DNA of 5,974 bases, from assembly GCA_946545145.1 (NCBI GenBank), contig CAMNNG010000071.1, positions 1 through 5,974 of the forward strand, given 5' to 3'. The translations under genes were made by a program, and so were the position numbers. The notes beneath the pieces are model-generated. The model had not been told where the DNA came from, did no database searches, and was given only the letters and a program-made list of their open reading frames with translations. Shown in pieces: positions 5,732 to 5,974 of this stretch (its first letter is position 1; every line of letters begins with the position of its first letter). Source of the DNA: an uncultured Bacillota bacterium (GTDB lineage: Bacteria; Bacillota; Clostridia; Peptostreptococcales; Anaerovoracaceae).

Positions 5732-5767
5732 ATGGTATATATTACCATATTGGTATATCTTTTTCAA
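5732..5767 (-). promoter_or_regulatory. Promoter of the small hypothetical gene, covered by inverted repeats
   Basis: On the minus strand, TTGAAA (complement of 5762-5767) is followed by 17 bases and TAATAT (complement of 5739-5744), preceded by TGG, an extended -10. Initiation near 5732 would give a leader of about 74 bases. ATGGTATATATTACCAT (5732-5748) is a perfect 17-bp inverted repeat over the -10. TACCATATTGGTA (5743-5755) is a second perfect repeat over the spacer and shares a half-site with the first. A further TACCA sits at 5718-5722. The arrangement suggests a repressor operator; the protein that binds it is not encoded in the window in any recognisable way. Confidence 0.55.
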
Positions 5768-5798
5768 TACTGTATATCCATTTTTTGTAAGTTCACAT

Positions 5799-5831
5799 TA
5801 AAAGAGCCTCACCGTTTTCCGGTGAGGCTCT
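5799..5831 (-). terminator. Rho-independent terminator of the leftward gene at the right edge
   Basis: AGAGCCTCACCG (5803-5814) and CGGTGAGGCTCT (5820-5831) form a perfect 12-bp stem with a 5-base loop. Leftward it is followed by TTTAAT, a short T run. It starts about 30 bases past the stop codon of the tail-encoding gene, which fits its use as that gene's terminator. No rightward gene ends nearby. Confidence 0.8.
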
Positions 5832-5844
5832 GTGTTCTTTGATC

Positions 5845-5876
5845 TTACCGGCCTGTCTGATTACTGGCCTGTCTGA
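5845..5876 (-). repeat. 16-bp tandem duplication spanning a stop codon
   Basis: TTACCGGCCTGTCTGA (5845-5860) and TTACTGGCCTGTCTGA (5861-5876) are adjacent direct copies with one difference. On the minus strand the first copy read encodes the last residues QTGQ and the TAA stop of the tail gene. The second copy lies just after the stop. It looks like a recent slippage event at the gene's end. Confidence 0.8.
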
Positions 5877-5974
5877 CCGCCCTGATCCTGCGCTCCGCCC
5901 TGATCGTCCGTCTGTCCCGGATCTGTGGGATCTGTCGGGTCGGTTGGATCGGTTGGGTTCGCCGGGTCTGCCGG
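5861..5974 (-). CDS. C-terminal tail of a leftward protein with PTD repeats (partial), possibly a penicillin-binding protein
   Basis: Read leftward from the window edge, one frame gives 37 residues ending in TAA at 5863-5861. The segment starts PADPAN, continues PTDPTDPTDPTDPG, and ends in a Gln/Gly-rich stretch finishing GGQTGQ. Low-complexity Pro/Thr/Asp followed by Gly/Gln is typical of disordered, often extracellular, C-terminal tails. In Clostridia such tails are common on class A penicillin-binding proteins and other cell-wall proteins, but no catalytic part is inside the window, so the identity is only a guess. The codons vary between repeats (CCA, CCG, CCC; ACC, ACA), which argues that the repeated peptide has been kept by selection rather than being a fresh DNA expansion. 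The terminator at 5799-5831, in the right direction just after the stop, supports a real gene end. Confidence 0.65.
   Translation of the reverse strand, partial: PADPANPTDPTDPTDPTDPGQTDDQGGAQDQGGQTGQ

Noticed and set aside
5407..5790. Plus-strand open frame of 127 codons near the right end
   Set aside because: It is antisense to the small hypothetical gene and extends into its operator and promoter; the hydrophobic character comes from the reversed codons. The leftward frame has the better start and domain-like pattern.

Overview
The window looks like a chromosomal segment of an anaerobic, low-oxygen-adapted Firmicute of class Clostridia, possibly of gut, rumen or oral origin. The reasons are the strong AGGAGG-type ribosome binding sites, the butyrate-type CoA-transferase, the clostridial-style small proteins and the moderately GC-rich coding sequence separated by AT-rich intergenic DNA. 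The genus cannot be fixed from the sequence alone. No mobile element, phage gene, CRISPR array, tRNA or rRNA is visible, and no gap without a gene exceeds 300 bases.

Layout, left to right. (1) Positions 1-94 hold the start of a leftward gene that runs off the window, with its ribosome binding site and an extended -10 promoter. (2) A leftward acetyl-CoA hydrolase/transferase-family gene (172-1506), most like butyryl-CoA:acetate CoA-transferase, ends at a terminator hairpin and has a well-formed promoter about 115 bases upstream of its start. (3) A divergent intergenic region of about 270 bases carries promoters for both directions, including two adjacent 13-bp palindromes in front of the rightward operon. 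(4) A two-gene rightward operon (1775-4215, ATGA overlap) encodes a small glycine-zipper membrane protein of the DUF6110 type and an unusual P1B-type metal ATPase. It has an HMA-like N-terminus without CxxC and SCALK in place of the CPx ion-binding motif. This pairing resembles the FezA/FezB pair that builds ferrosomes (iron-storage organelles) in Clostridioides difficile. (5) A strong terminator overlaps the promoter of the next gene (4354-5301), an archaeal/plant-type D-aminoacyl-tRNA deacylase (DTD2/GEK1 family), a family best known outside bacteria. (6) Convergent to it is a small leftward gene (5314-5658) of unknown function. Its last codons contain the terminator of the deacylase gene, and its promoter is covered by an array of TACCA/TGGTA half-sites. 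(7) The right edge holds the repetitive C-terminal tail (PTD repeats) of a leftward protein, possibly a penicillin-binding protein, followed by a duplicated stop-codon segment and a terminator.

The genes look like independent transcription units apart from the two-gene metal operon. The most interesting hypothesis is a minimal ferrosome-like iron compartment made by that operon. The second is a bacterial DTD2-type translational proofreading enzyme.
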